Part shown: positions 34,793-43,690 of the stretch, piece after piece
Layout of the letters: each line of letters opens with the position of its first letter
How positions within the stretch are numbered: position 1 is the first letter of the stretch
Source: Nevskiaceae bacterium
GTDB taxonomy: Bacteria > Pseudomonadota > Gammaproteobacteria > Steroidobacterales > Steroidobacteraceae
Reading direction: 5' to 3'
Length of the DNA stretch: 64,000 bases
Assembly: GCA_018883185.1 (NCBI GenBank)
Contig: VEQP01000005.1
Span: 1 to 64,000 of the forward strand
Notes under the pieces: model-generated
What the model was told of the DNA's origin: nothing
The model's input: the letters and a program-made list of their open reading frames with translations, nothing else
The model's database searches: none
Position numbers and translations under genes: made by a program

Positions 34793-35943
34793 AGTCGCAT
34801 TCGTCGGCAGGCCTCAATGATCAGCGCTTCGTCGGTAGCAAAGCCGACACGCACGAATCCGAGTGTTTGTGCGCCGAACGCGTCGCCCGGAATGACCGAT
34901 ACCTGCTGCTCACGAAACAAGCCTTCGGCAAACGCGCGGCCCTGCAAGCCCGTGCCGCGAACGTCGAGCAACATGAACATGCCAGCCTCAGGCATCAGTA
35001 CTGTCACACCCGGAACACCGCGCAAGTGCTCGAACATCAGTGCCGCGCGACGATCGCAGTAGTGTCGCGCGCGTTGCTCTGCCTCTGCCGCCATCGCTAA
35101 CGCGGTCACGGCTGCTTCCTGGATGAAGCCCGGCAAGCCATACAACATGCACAGCACGAGATTTTCGCTGTGGTCGATGAGCTCGCGCGGTCCGACCATC
35201 CAGCCGAGGCGCCAGCCGCACATGGCATGCGATTTGGACAGACTGCCGATCGTTACCACGCGATCGGGCAACTCGCGCGCAAGACTCGGCACTCTGCCGC
35301 CGGGTGCGAGCCCGGCGTAGACCTCATCGGCGACGATCCAAAGGTCGTGCTCGCGCGCGATGGTGGCGATGCCAGCGAGGTCCCGTTCGCTGAGGATCAA
35401 GCCGGTGGGATTGCCCGGCGTGGCGAAGGTGAGCACACGTGAGCGTGGCGTGATCGCTCTGCGCAGCGCCTCTAGATCGAAGCGGAATCCGTGTTGCGGA
35501 TCGAGCGGCACGCGGATGACGCGTGCGCCGGAGGTTTCGAGGGTGGCGGGATAGGTCGGGTACATCGGATCGAGTGACAACACTTCGTCGCCCGTTTCCG
35601 ATAGGCACAGCAGTGCGACCATCAGCGCGTTTTGTGCACCGCTCAGGACCACCACCTGCTCGGGGTCGACGAGTTGCCCGCAGCGCTGGTAATGCTGCTG
35701 TGCGATCGCCGTGCGCAGCGCGAGCCGACCACGCACGGCCGTGTAGTGCGTATCCCCAGCGTGCAGCGCCTCCACGGCTCGGGCGACAACCGCTGCGGGA
35801 GTGGCCAAATCGGGATCGCCAACGCTTAAGATGATGGCGTCTTCGCCGCGCTCACGGGCGGCGAGTGCGGCGTAATGGATGAGCCAAGCATCCGAGCCGT
35901 CGCCGCCGATTCGTTGAACCAAGCTCGAGAATTTCACCGCCAT
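34756..35943 (-). CDS. Class I/II aminotransferase, AruH-like (arginine:pyruvate transaminase)
   Basis: A 395-residue PLP aminotransferase with the conserved GDPDLATP start block, PLP lysine K237 in SLSKSHAMCGWR, and MFMLLDVRGTGLQ and GFVRVGFATD near the end. It resembles AruH of Pseudomonas closely at the N-terminus (VQRIGGDGSDAW, HYALAAR-type spacing), at SLSKSHAM and at the length. AruH moves the arginine alpha-amino group to pyruvate, producing 2-ketoarginine. The pairing with an AruI-like decarboxylase directly beside it strengthens this reading. The start codon overlaps that of the divergent neighbour by two bases. The 3' end overlaps the esterase gene. Confidence 0.8.
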   Translation of the reverse strand: MAVKFSSLVQRIGGDGSDAWLIHYAALAARERGEDAIILSVGDPDLATPAAVVARAVEALHAGDTHYTAVRGRLALRTAIAQQHYQRCGQLVDPEQVVVLSGAQNALMVALLCLSETGDEVLSLDPMYPTYPATLETSGARVIRVPLDPQHGFRFDLEALRRAITPRSRVLTFATPGNPTGLILSERDLAGIATIAREHDLWIVADEVYAGLAPGGRVPSLARELPDRVVTIGSLSKSHAMCGWRLGWMVGPRELIDHSENLVLCMLYGLPGFIQEAAVTALAMAAEAEQRARHYCDRRAALMFEHLRGVPGVTVLMPEAGMFMLLDVRGTGLQGRAFAEGLFREQQVSVIPGDAFGAQTLGFVRVGFATDEALIIEACRRMRLYCEALAATRLR

Positions 35944-37546
35944 GAGCGTATCAGCAAGACCGTTGGGCTGCTATCTGACCGAGTTGCTCGCAGCGCAGGG
36001 TATCGACGTCGTGTTCGGTATTCCTGGGGTGCACAATCTCGAGCTGTACCGTGGACTCGATCGGCATCGATCAGTGCAACATGTGTTGGTGCGTCACGAG
36101 CAGGGTGCTGGGTTTGCTGCGGATGGCTACGCGCGCAGTACGGGTCGAGTAGCCGCGGTATTCGTGATCTCGGGCCCCGGTGTAAGCAACGTGTTGACCG
36201 CTGTACTGCAAGCCGCCTCGGACAGGGTGCCGTTGATCGTGATCGCGAGTACCCCCGTGCGTCGATCCCTCGGCAAAGGATTCGGTCTGTTGCATGAGCT
36301 GCACGATCAGCAGGCCATCATGGCCGCAGGTCTTGATCTCACCGCCACCGCGTACAGCGCGAGCGAAGCGCGCGATTTTTTAAATCGAGTGTTCGCTGAA
36401 TATCGCGCCGGGCGCACGCGTCCTGCTTACCTCGGTGTGCCCCTCGACGTGCTGGCCGAACCGACCGACTTGTCCGTGGAAACGCAGTCCTCGCCAGCAC
36501 CTGCGGAGGCCACACCGCTGCAGCTCGATCAGGCAGCGGCGCTGCTGAATGCCGCCGAGCGGCCGCTCTTCATCGCGGGTGGCGGTGCGCGCCCGGCGGC
36601 GAAGACGCTGCGTGCAATCATCGAGGCAAGCGATGCCTACCTCGTTACCACGGCTGCGGGCAAAGGGTTATTGCCCGAGGCTCACCCTGCGAATCTCGGC
36701 TGTTCGCTGCCCTATGCTCCGACGCAACAAAAAATCGCCGAGGCCGATCTCATCGTCGCGGTCGGTACCGGTTTGTCGGAGACCGACATTTATACGAGCG
36801 ATCGGCTGACGTTCTCTGGCCAGTTGATTCGCATCGATCTCGATCCAAAGTCCGATGATCGACATCCGGCTGCGATAAGCCTCTGTGCCGATGCCGCCAG
36901 CGTCATACGGGCCTTGCTACCACGATGTCGGCCGCGAGCAGGCTGGCGCAGCGCGGCGGGCAGTGCGGCTCGGCTGCGCGCCACGATCGATGCAGCAATG
37001 GATGCGCCGACGCGGTGTCTGCGCGAGGGCCTCGCGGCCATTCGTGCGGCGTTACCGGTGGATGCGCTGGTGTTCTCGGACATGACCCAAATCGCGTATC
37101 TCGGTAACTACGCGTTCGAGTGTGACGAGCCGCGCCTGTGGCATCACCCGTCGGGCTACGGCACGCTCGGTTTTGCCTTGCCCGCGGCACTCGGTGCGCG
37201 GGTGGCGTACGCCGATCGCGCCATCGTGGCACTCGCGGGCGACTACGGCTTCCAGTTCACCGTCCAGGAACTTGGCACCGCGGTCGAGTTGGGCCGCAGT
37301 CTGCCGATCATCGTCTGGAATAATTCAGCGCTTGGTCAGATTCGCGACGACATGGCCGCTTCAGGTATCGCACCCATCGGCGTTGTGGGCCACAACCCCG
37401 ATTTCGTGGCCCTTGCCGAAGCCTGGGGTGCGCGTGGCGAGCGGGTTGGCAATGCGGCGCAATTAACCGCAGCACTGCGCACAGCGCTGCAGCATCCTGG
37501 GCCGACGCTGATCGAGGTGGATGCCGCGCAGTTCGCGCGAGGCTGA
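35942..37546 (+). CDS. Thiamine-diphosphate-dependent decarboxylase, AruI-like (2-ketoarginine decarboxylase)
   Basis: A 534-residue ThDP enzyme of the pyruvate decarboxylase/acetolactate synthase fold. E53 in VRHEQGAGFAADGYAR is the conserved cofactor-activating glutamate; the GDYGFQFTVQELGTA and WNNSALGQIRDDM region is the diphosphate/metal-binding block. FGIPGVHNLELYRGL near the start matches AruI of Pseudomonas, which converts 2-ketoarginine to 4-guanidinobutyraldehyde. Paired with the AruH-like gene in divergent orientation. The aldehyde product would need a dehydrogenase such as those at 14.7 or 37.6 kb. A different 2-keto acid substrate cannot be excluded. Confidence 0.8.
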   Translation: MSVSARPLGCYLTELLAAQGIDVVFGIPGVHNLELYRGLDRHRSVQHVLVRHEQGAGFAADGYARSTGRVAAVFVISGPGVSNVLTAVLQAASDRVPLIVIASTPVRRSLGKGFGLLHELHDQQAIMAAGLDLTATAYSASEARDFLNRVFAEYRAGRTRPAYLGVPLDVLAEPTDLSVETQSSPAPAEATPLQLDQAAALLNAAERPLFIAGGGARPAAKTLRAIIEASDAYLVTTAAGKGLLPEAHPANLGCSLPYAPTQQKIAEADLIVAVGTGLSETDIYTSDRLTFSGQLIRIDLDPKSDDRHPAAISLCADAASVIRALLPRCRPRAGWRSAAGSAARLRATIDAAMDAPTRCLREGLAAIRAALPVDALVFSDMTQIAYLGNYAFECDEPRLWHHPSGYGTLGFALPAALGARVAYADRAIVALAGDYGFQFTVQELGTAVELGRSLPIIVWNNSALGQIRDDMAASGIAPIGVVGHNPDFVALAEAWGARGERVGNAAQLTAALRTALQHPGPTLIEVDAAQFARG

Positions 37547-37577
37547 TGCCTCACGCACCGCACATGGCCTGCCGCAG

Positions 37578-39080
37578 TTACTTGATCGTCGGCATCGCGA
37601 AGCTCGTGCCCTCGCGTCCTTCGCCCGGCCAGCGCGACGTTATGGTCTTTAGACGCGTGTAGAAGCGCACGCCTTCGGGCCCGTGCACGTGATGATCGCC
37701 GAACAGCGATGACTTCCAGCCACCGAAGCTGTGGAAGGCCATCGGCACGGGAATCGGTACGTTGACGCCCACCATGCCGACTTGAATGCGATGCGCGAAG
37801 TCTCGCGCGATGCCCCCGTCTTGCGTGAAGATCGAGGTGCCGTTACCGAATTCATGCCTATTGATTAACTCAACCGCAGAGGCGTAATCCTGTGCCCGGG
37901 CGATGCATAGCACCGGACCAAAGATTTCTTCACGATAGATCGCCATCGGCGATTGGACGTGGTCGAAGAGCGAGGCACCGATGTAGAAGCCGCTCTCGAA
38001 GCCGCTGCGTGCCATGCGAAAGCCGCGCCCATCGACGACGAGCTCGGCGCCCTCGGCGACGCCTCGATCGATATAGCCGCGGACCCGCTCGAGGTGGGCT
38101 CGTGTGACCAGAGGCCCCATCTCAGCCGCTGCATCGGTACCTGGGCCAATTTTCAGGGCGGCAAGTCGCGCGACCAAGCGTTGCCGCAGGCCTTCCGCCG
38201 TTGGCGCACCCACCGGAACGGCCACCGAGATGGCCATACAGCGCTCGCCCGCCGAACCGAAGGCCGCGCCCATCAGCGCATCCGTCACTACGTCTAGATC
38301 GGCATCCGGCATCACAACCATGTGATTCTTGGCACCGCCGAGCGCTTGCACGCGCTTGCCTTGGGCCGCGCCGGTGGCGTAAATGTGCCGGGCGATCGGC
38401 GTGGAGCCCACGAAGCTCAGCGCATCGACACCCGGATGGTGCAGCAGCGCATCGACCGCTTCTTTGTCGCCTTGCACCACATTGAATACGCCCGGCGGAA
38501 AACCCGCCTCGCTGACGAGGCGCGCAAGCAGTAACGAGGCTGAGGGGTCGCGCTCCGAGGGCTTGAGGATGAAGGTATTGCCGCATACCAGGGCGACCGG
38601 GAACATCCACATCGGCACCATGGCGGGGAAGTTGAACGGCGTGACGCCGGCGACGACGCCGAGGGGCTGACGCAGCGCATGGCTGTCGATGCCAGGGCCA
38701 ATGTTGTCGGTAATTTCGCCTTTGAGCAGTTGCGGTGCTCCGCAGGCAAACTCCACGACCTCCAGTCCGCGAGTGACTTCGCCGCGCGCGTCGGAGATGA
38801 CCTTGCCGTGCTCTGAGCTGATCAGCGCCGCCAGCTCGTCAGTGTGGGCTTCGAGCAATTCGCGCAACTTGTTCATCAGCCGCGCGCGACGCAGGGGGCT
38901 TGTTGCCGCCCAGCCTGTAAATGCAGCACGCGCCGCAGCGACGGCAGCATCGATGGTGCTGCGATCTGCCAACTCGACGTTGGCGGTATGCTCGCCGGTG
39001 GCAGGGTTGTATACCGGTGAGTTGCGCCCCGTTGAGGCGGTGCTCGAAACGCCGCCGATAAAATGCCCGATCGTTTTCAC
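37578..39080 (-). CDS. mmsA: CoA-acylating methylmalonate-semialdehyde dehydrogenase
   Basis: A 500-residue MmsA-type aldehyde dehydrogenase. Typical marks: [32 protein letters not shown], the ALGGAKNH block that replaces the usual base-containing ELGG of other dehydrogenases, and catalytic C281 in [10 protein letters not shown]. The enzyme converts methylmalonate semialdehyde or malonate semialdehyde to propionyl-CoA or acetyl-CoA with NAD+ and CoA, in valine, beta-alanine or myo-inositol breakdown. It is convergent with the AruI-like gene and stands upstream of nothing on its own strand within 31 bases. The 3-hydroxyisobutyrate dehydrogenase-like enzyme at 54.2 kb could in principle feed it. 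Confidence 0.9.
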   Translation of the reverse strand: MKTIGHFIGGVSSTASTGRNSPVYNPATGEHTANVELADRSTIDAAVAAARAAFTGWAATSPLRRARLMNKLRELLEAHTDELAALISSEHGKVISDARGEVTRGLEVVEFACGAPQLLKGEITDNIGPGIDSHALRQPLGVVAGVTPFNFPAMVPMWMFPVALVCGNTFILKPSERDPSASLLLARLVSEAGFPPGVFNVVQGDKEAVDALLHHPGVDALSFVGSTPIARHIYATGAAQGKRVQALGGAKNHMVVMPDADLDVVTDALMGAAFGSAGERCMAISVAVPVGAPTAEGLRQRLVARLAALKIGPGTDAAAEMGPLVTRAHLERVRGYIDRGVAEGAELVVDGRGFRMARSGFESGFYIGASLFDHVQSPMAIYREEIFGPVLCIARAQDYASAVELINRHEFGNGTSIFTQDGGIARDFAHRIQVGMVGVNVPIPVPMAFHSFGGWKSSLFGDHHVHGPEGVRFYTRLKTITSRWPGEGREGTSFAMPTIK

Positions 39081-39117
39081 GCTGTGTATCTCTTTGTGAC
39101 CCCGCCGCGATTCTACC

Positions 39118-39894
39118 TCAGGCGCGACGACGCTCGAGTAATCGCAGCAGTGCGGGCCAGACGAGATCAGCCGCGTTTGGATCGTTGATCAGGTGCGCGG
39201 CTTCGACAACAGGCGGTGCATTGAACTGTCGTTCGGCCTTGCGACAAATCGCTTCGGAGGGCTGCACGAGAGGTTGCCCCGTGCTTTGCGCGGCGATCTG
39301 GATTTCGCAGGCTTTCTCGAGGTAGTACATCCGCTGGAATGCCTGCGAAACGCTGCTGCCGACGGTCAGTAAACCGTGATTGCGCAGGATCATCACCGGT
39401 TTGTCTCCAAGGTTGCGCACTAGCCGCTCACGCTCGTCGAGATCGTAGGAGATGCCTTCGTAATCGTGATAAGCCACGCGCCCATGAAACTCGAGCGCGA
39501 TCTGGTTGAGCGGTTGCAGTCCGTCGCGCTGTGCCGCGACGGCACAACCGGCCAGGGTGTGCGTGTGGATGATGCAGTGCGCATCATCGCGCGCCGCATG
39601 GATGGCACCGTGGATCACGAACCCGGCGAGGTTGATCGGCGCGGCGTCGGCCTCAAGGGGCGTACCCTCGGCATCGATCAGCACCAGATCCGCGGCCGTC
39701 ATCTCGTCCCACATCAGACCGTATGGGTTGATGAGATAGCGTCGCTCCGGACCCGGCACACGCAGCGTGCAGTGCGTGTAGATCAGATCCGTCATGCGGA
39801 AGTGCGCGAGCAGGCGATAGCAGGCTGCGAGATCCTCGCGCAGTTGTTGGTACTCGTCTTGGGTGATCGCCCCTTGCGTAGCAGCGAGACTCAT
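39118..39894 (-). CDS. Class II aldolase/adducin-family protein
   Basis: A 258-residue class II aldolase-fold protein with the zinc-binding histidines in IIHTHTLAG and RNHGLLTVG, an early [17 protein letters not shown] block and a late [15 protein letters not shown] helix. The family covers fuculose- and ribulose-phosphate aldolases, and many members with unassigned carbon-acid substrates. ATG 39894 overlaps the MFS stop by four bases (ATGA), so the two are co-translated; an in-frame GTG or ATG further upstream would lie inside the transporter. The two-gene unit suggests uptake and cleavage of a hydroxy acid or sugar acid, unproven. Confidence 0.82.
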   Translation of the reverse strand: MSLAATQGAITQDEYQQLREDLAACYRLLAHFRMTDLIYTHCTLRVPGPERRYLINPYGLMWDEMTAADLVLIDAEGTPLEADAAPINLAGFVIHGAIHAARDDAHCIIHTHTLAGCAVAAQRDGLQPLNQIALEFHGRVAYHDYEGISYDLDERERLVRNLGDKPVMILRNHGLLTVGSSVSQAFQRMYYLEKACEIQIAAQSTGQPLVQPSEAICRKAERQFNAPPVVEAAHLINDPNAADLVWPALLRLLERRRA

Positions 39895-41105
39895 GTGCGC
39901 CACTCGATCGGTGAGATCTTGGGCAGCAGCACCACCCAACCGACCAAGCCCAGCACATTGATAGCGGCGGCCAGCAGAAATGCCCGATCGTATTCACCTG
40001 TTGCGCCGATGATGAAGCCCGTCGCAATCGGGGCAAGGAGCCCCGCGAAATTGCCGCACATGTTTTGCACTCCTACCCACCGGGCTGCTGCGGTCGGGCC
40101 CGCCAAGATCTGCGGAATCGCGTAGGTGCCAGGCGAGCCAATGCCGATGATGAGTTGGTAAAAATACAGGCAGGCAATAGAGCCTGCCACTGGCAGCGTG
40201 ACGATGCCGATCATGCACACGATGCCGAACAGGTGGTAGGCCGCCATGATCGACTTGTGCGTGCGGTTCACCGAGTGGCCGCGTGCGATCCAGCGATCGA
40301 TCGCCCAACCGGCGCCGAGCGCGGCGAGGGCGTTGATGAGATAGGCGCCTGCAGCGACGGTTGCCATACTGGCGAGTGAGAAGCCTCGGGCACTGACGAG
40401 ATACGCCGGTAACCAAGCGAGAATCAGGTAGTACGAGTAGTTCATCGAGAACAGCCCGAGGGATGTGCCCCACAGGGCGCGCTCGCTGAGGATGCGCCGA
40501 AGGGACGGTCCTGCCTCGGCGCTACCGGCGGTGGGTCGCGGTTCGTGCACCACCAGTCGGCGCCACGGCAGCAGCCACAGCAGCGACAGCGCACCGAACA
40601 AAATGAACACGGCCCGCCAACCGTACTGCGCCATCAGCAAGCCGCCAATGAGTGTGCCGACGGCGGGGCCAATGAGATACCCAAAGGCCACGACCCCATT
40701 GGCCACTGAGAGTTGGGTCGCGGGCACACCGACGACCAGCAGACGCGACATGCAGGGGAAAGACACGCTCTCGCCGAGTCCCAGCAACAAACGCAGCAGT
40801 AGCAGAGCGATGAACGAGGCCGCAAAGCCACTCGCCAGCGTGGCGAGCGACCAAATCACGAGACCCGCAGCGAGTACTCGCCGTGCTCCGTAGCGCTCGG
40901 CCAGCCAGCCCGCTGGCACCATGGCGGCGACGTAGGTGAAATAAAACGCGGACAGCAACACGCCGAGTCGCTCGGGCGAGAGCGCAAATTCCTGTTGGAT
41001 CAGTGTTGCGGCAGTGGCGAGGTTGCCGCGATCGACATAGCTGATGAACAGCGCCAGCCCCGCCACGAGAGTGACCCTCGTGGCGGAACTGGGGGCGTGA
41101 ACCAA
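39891..41105 (-). CDS. MFS transporter (anion:cation symporter-like)
   Basis: A 404-residue, roughly twelve-segment MFS transporter with FISYVDRGNLATAA at TM1 and GWLAERYGARRVLAAG in the TM2-3 loop, both characteristic of the anion:cation symporter (ACS) family that imports organic acids such as hexuronates, tartrate or phthalate. It is upstream of and overlaps the class II aldolase gene by ATGA. Probably imports the aldolase substrate. Confidence 0.85.
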   Translation of the reverse strand: MVHAPSSATRVTLVAGLALFISYVDRGNLATAATLIQQEFALSPERLGVLLSAFYFTYVAAMVPAGWLAERYGARRVLAAGLVIWSLATLASGFAASFIALLLLRLLLGLGESVSFPCMSRLLVVGVPATQLSVANGVVAFGYLIGPAVGTLIGGLLMAQYGWRAVFILFGALSLLWLLPWRRLVVHEPRPTAGSAEAGPSLRRILSERALWGTSLGLFSMNYSYYLILAWLPAYLVSARGFSLASMATVAAGAYLINALAALGAGWAIDRWIARGHSVNRTHKSIMAAYHLFGIVCMIGIVTLPVAGSIACLYFYQLIIGIGSPGTYAIPQILAGPTAAARWVGVQNMCGNFAGLLAPIATGFIIGATGEYDRAFLLAAAINVLGLVGWVVLLPKISPIEWRT

Positions 41106-41117
41106 AGGCGCAGTGCC

Positions 41118-43619
41118 TTAGAACTTCTGCGTGAACTTCAGACCGATGGTTCGGGGCTGCGGGCGGATGCCGTACGGCTGTACGCCACAGACCGACTCGG
41201 CACACTGCGAGGTCTTGTAGAGCGCGGCGTCTTCGTTGCCGACGTTCTGCACGAACAGCTCGATCGTGTAGTTGTCCTTGCCGATGCCAGCGCTGAGGTC
41301 GGCCGTGGTGTTGGCCTCGATATCACCGATGATGGCGTTGGCATCAAGCGCGAGTCGCGAGGGTGCCTTGCCCGCGTGTGCGACCGAACCCTGCACATGC
41401 GCATCGAAGCTACCGACGTTGAAACTGTAGCGCGCCACTACGTTGCCCTTGAACTTCGGTGTGATGGGCAACTGCGTTCCTTTGGGTGCATTGACCGACA
41501 CTACGTTGCCGGCAGCGTCAAAGTTGGCGTAGTCGTCCTTCAGCTCCGAATCGTAGAACGCCGCTGTGGCCGAGAGCAGCAGCTTATCGGTGGCGAGCCA
41601 CTGCAGCTGGGTTTCGAGGCCGTTCACCTCAGCCGAGGGGCCGTTGGCCACCTGCGTGATGCCATTGGCGCCCTGGAAGGAGATCTGGAAGTCATCCCAG
41701 CTCTGCAGGAAGAGGGCACCGTTGAATTGCAGTCGATTGTCGAACCAGGTGGTCTTCCATCCCAGCTCGTAGTTGGTGAGGAAGTCCGAGATGTAATCGC
41801 CAGCGAACGGATTGCGGTTGATGCCGCCCGGGCGATAACCCTCTGACCACGTCGCATACAACATGACATCATCGTTGACGGTCCAGCGTAGATTCACGCG
41901 ACCGATGTGCTCGCTTTCGGCGATGCCCTTGTTGACGTTTCGACACGGGGCATCTTTGTAGGACGCCTGCGACTTGCAGCGATACTCGCCGTTGCGCGAC
42001 CAACCCTGACCCATGGGCGAGAAGGCGCCCGAGCCGCCATTGGCCACCGCACCGGGCTCTGTCCCTGTTGGAGCTCGGGCAGGGCTGAAGCCGAGTCCGA
42101 AGCCGAAGAAACCATCCACGGTTACTTCAGGTTTGAAGAAGCGCGCGCCGACCGTGAGTTCGAGGTTGTCGGTGATGTCGTAGGCGAGTTGCCCGAATAC
42201 CGCTTTGTCCGTGTCGATGCGGTCGAAGCTGTTGAGGTAGACCACTCCCGGATACTTTCGACCGTTAGGCTCATCGCGGTTGAGCAGCATGGAGTCTGCG
42301 AGGCCGACGATGTTGCCGAAGGGCTGCTGGAAGTCGTGTTTCTGCTTTTGATAGAAGAAACCGATCAAGCCGCGCAGCCGCTTGGTCGAGTCCGAACTGA
42401 TGCGAAGTTCGTGGCTGGTCTTGGTGTAGCCATCGTTGTTGACGAAGCTGTGTGCCGGGTTCGGTCGACCGCCCGCGTTATTCAGGAACAGCCCCGCGAA
42501 ATACCCGCTCGTGTACAGGTTGTCGTACCAGTACGAATAGTCGGAGTAGTCGAACGAGGCGTCGACGTCGCGATTGAGGTAGTTACCCGCGTAAGTGAGA
42601 TCGAAGTTGCCGAGTTGCCCTTCGATGGTCAGGCCCGCCTGATACCACTTGTCGCGTGAATACTCCTCGCGGAAATGTTTGACCGCATATTGACCCGCCG
42701 CGAAGTTGCTCAGGTCATCGCCCCAAGAGCCGAGGCTCTCCTGATCCTGATACTGCACGCTCGGCGTGACGGTCCAGTTGTCATCGAGTTCGATACGCAG
42801 CGCTGCACGTGCACCCACCGTCTCGAGGGTGTTGTAATCGTCGCGCGCGAGAGCCGTGTTGTTGACGGTGAAGTTGTCGGCTGCCGTGCTGACATCGCCC
42901 GGATAGAGGCGCGTGCCTTTCAAGTTATCGATCCAGCCCGCTTCCTTTGTTTTCCAGCCCACGAGTCGCAAGGCTGCGCGCTCGCTGAGGGGGAAGTTGA
43001 CGAAGCCTTCGGCCACATAGCCGTTGCCACCCTCACTGACGCGGTTGCCCTCGAGGGCGTAGCCCGCCGAAAACTTACCGACTTCCGGCTTGTTGGTGAT
43101 GATGCGGATGGTGCCCGCCTGCGAGCTGGCGCCATACAGCGTGCCCTGCGGACCGGCGAGCGCCTCGACACGCGCGATGTCGTAGAGGTGCAAATCGAGG
43201 TTGCCTTGAATCGTGGTGACGGGCTGTTCGTCCAGATAGGTACCCACGCTCGGCAGCGAGGTGGTCGCCTGTCCATCGCCACCGGTCACGATGCCGCGCA
43301 TGTAGATCGCGGAGAAGCCGGCGCCGGCGCCGATGCTTGGCGTCGAGGCGACGCTCGGCAACATGCGTACGTAGTCGGTGAAGTTGCGGATATTCAGCTC
43401 TTCGAGCTTCTCGGTGCCGATCGCCTCGATGCTGATGGGCACATCCTGCAGATTCTCGCTGCGCTTTTGCGCCGTAACGACGATTTCTTCGAGACCTCCG
43501 CTGTCTTGGGCTGCGGCGATCTGCCCACCGAGGGCTACGATGACTGCAGCGGCAATCGGTGAATAGACGCGTGCGAAGGGCATGACGGAACGTGAACGCG
43601 GGCTGCGGCGCTTTTTCAT
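41118..43619 (-). CDS. TonB-dependent receptor
   Basis: An 833-residue outer-membrane receptor. A signal peptide (basic MKKRRSPRSRS, hydrophobic VIVALGG, ending AAAQ) is followed by the TonB box-like LEEIVVTAQKRSENLQDVPIS, a plug domain (about 50-170) and a 22-strand beta-barrel ending in the aromatic residue GLKFTQKF. It resembles the 'TonB-dependent receptor of sphingomonad type' group active on hydrophobic or oligosaccharide compounds, not the cobalamin receptor BtuB, although that cannot be excluded. It is the first of its strand's cluster ending near the MFS transporter (12-base gap); the TPR-sulfotransferase gene lies 71 bases downstream of its start on the same strand. Confidence 0.85.
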   Translation of the reverse strand: MKKRRSPRSRSVMPFARVYSPIAAAVIVALGGQIAAAQDSGGLEEIVVTAQKRSENLQDVPISIEAIGTEKLEELNIRNFTDYVRMLPSVASTPSIGAGAGFSAIYMRGIVTGGDGQATTSLPSVGTYLDEQPVTTIQGNLDLHLYDIARVEALAGPQGTLYGASSQAGTIRIITNKPEVGKFSAGYALEGNRVSEGGNGYVAEGFVNFPLSERAALRLVGWKTKEAGWIDNLKGTRLYPGDVSTAADNFTVNNTALARDDYNTLETVGARAALRIELDDNWTVTPSVQYQDQESLGSWGDDLSNFAAGQYAVKHFREEYSRDKWYQAGLTIEGQLGNFDLTYAGNYLNRDVDASFDYSDYSYWYDNLYTSGYFAGLFLNNAGGRPNPAHSFVNNDGYTKTSHELRISSDSTKRLRGLIGFFYQKQKHDFQQPFGNIVGLADSMLLNRDEPNGRKYPGVVYLNSFDRIDTDKAVFGQLAYDITDNLELTVGARFFKPEVTVDGFFGFGLGFSPARAPTGTEPGAVANGGSGAFSPMGQGWSRNGEYRCKSQASYKDAPCRNVNKGIAESEHIGRVNLRWTVNDDVMLYATWSEGYRPGGINRNPFAGDYISDFLTNYELGWKTTWFDNRLQFNGALFLQSWDDFQISFQGANGITQVANGPSAEVNGLETQLQWLATDKLLLSATAAFYDSELKDDYANFDAAGNVVSVNAPKGTQLPITPKFKGNVVARYSFNVGSFDAHVQGSVAHAGKAPSRLALDANAIIGDIEANTTADLSAGIGKDNYTIELFVQNVGNEDAALYKTSQCAESVCGVQPYGIRPQPRTIGLKFTQKF

Positions 43620-43690
43620 GACGAGCTTCTCTCCCCGAGTGAATCGACCCCTACCCGAAGACTACGCCAACTGTGCGTGCGGGCAAAGGG

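Noticed and set aside
41118-43619. Cobalamin receptor BtuB
   Set aside because: The protein is long (833 residues), lacks a recognisable BtuB-type plug and is paired with a sulfotransferase gene, so no specific ligand is claimed.
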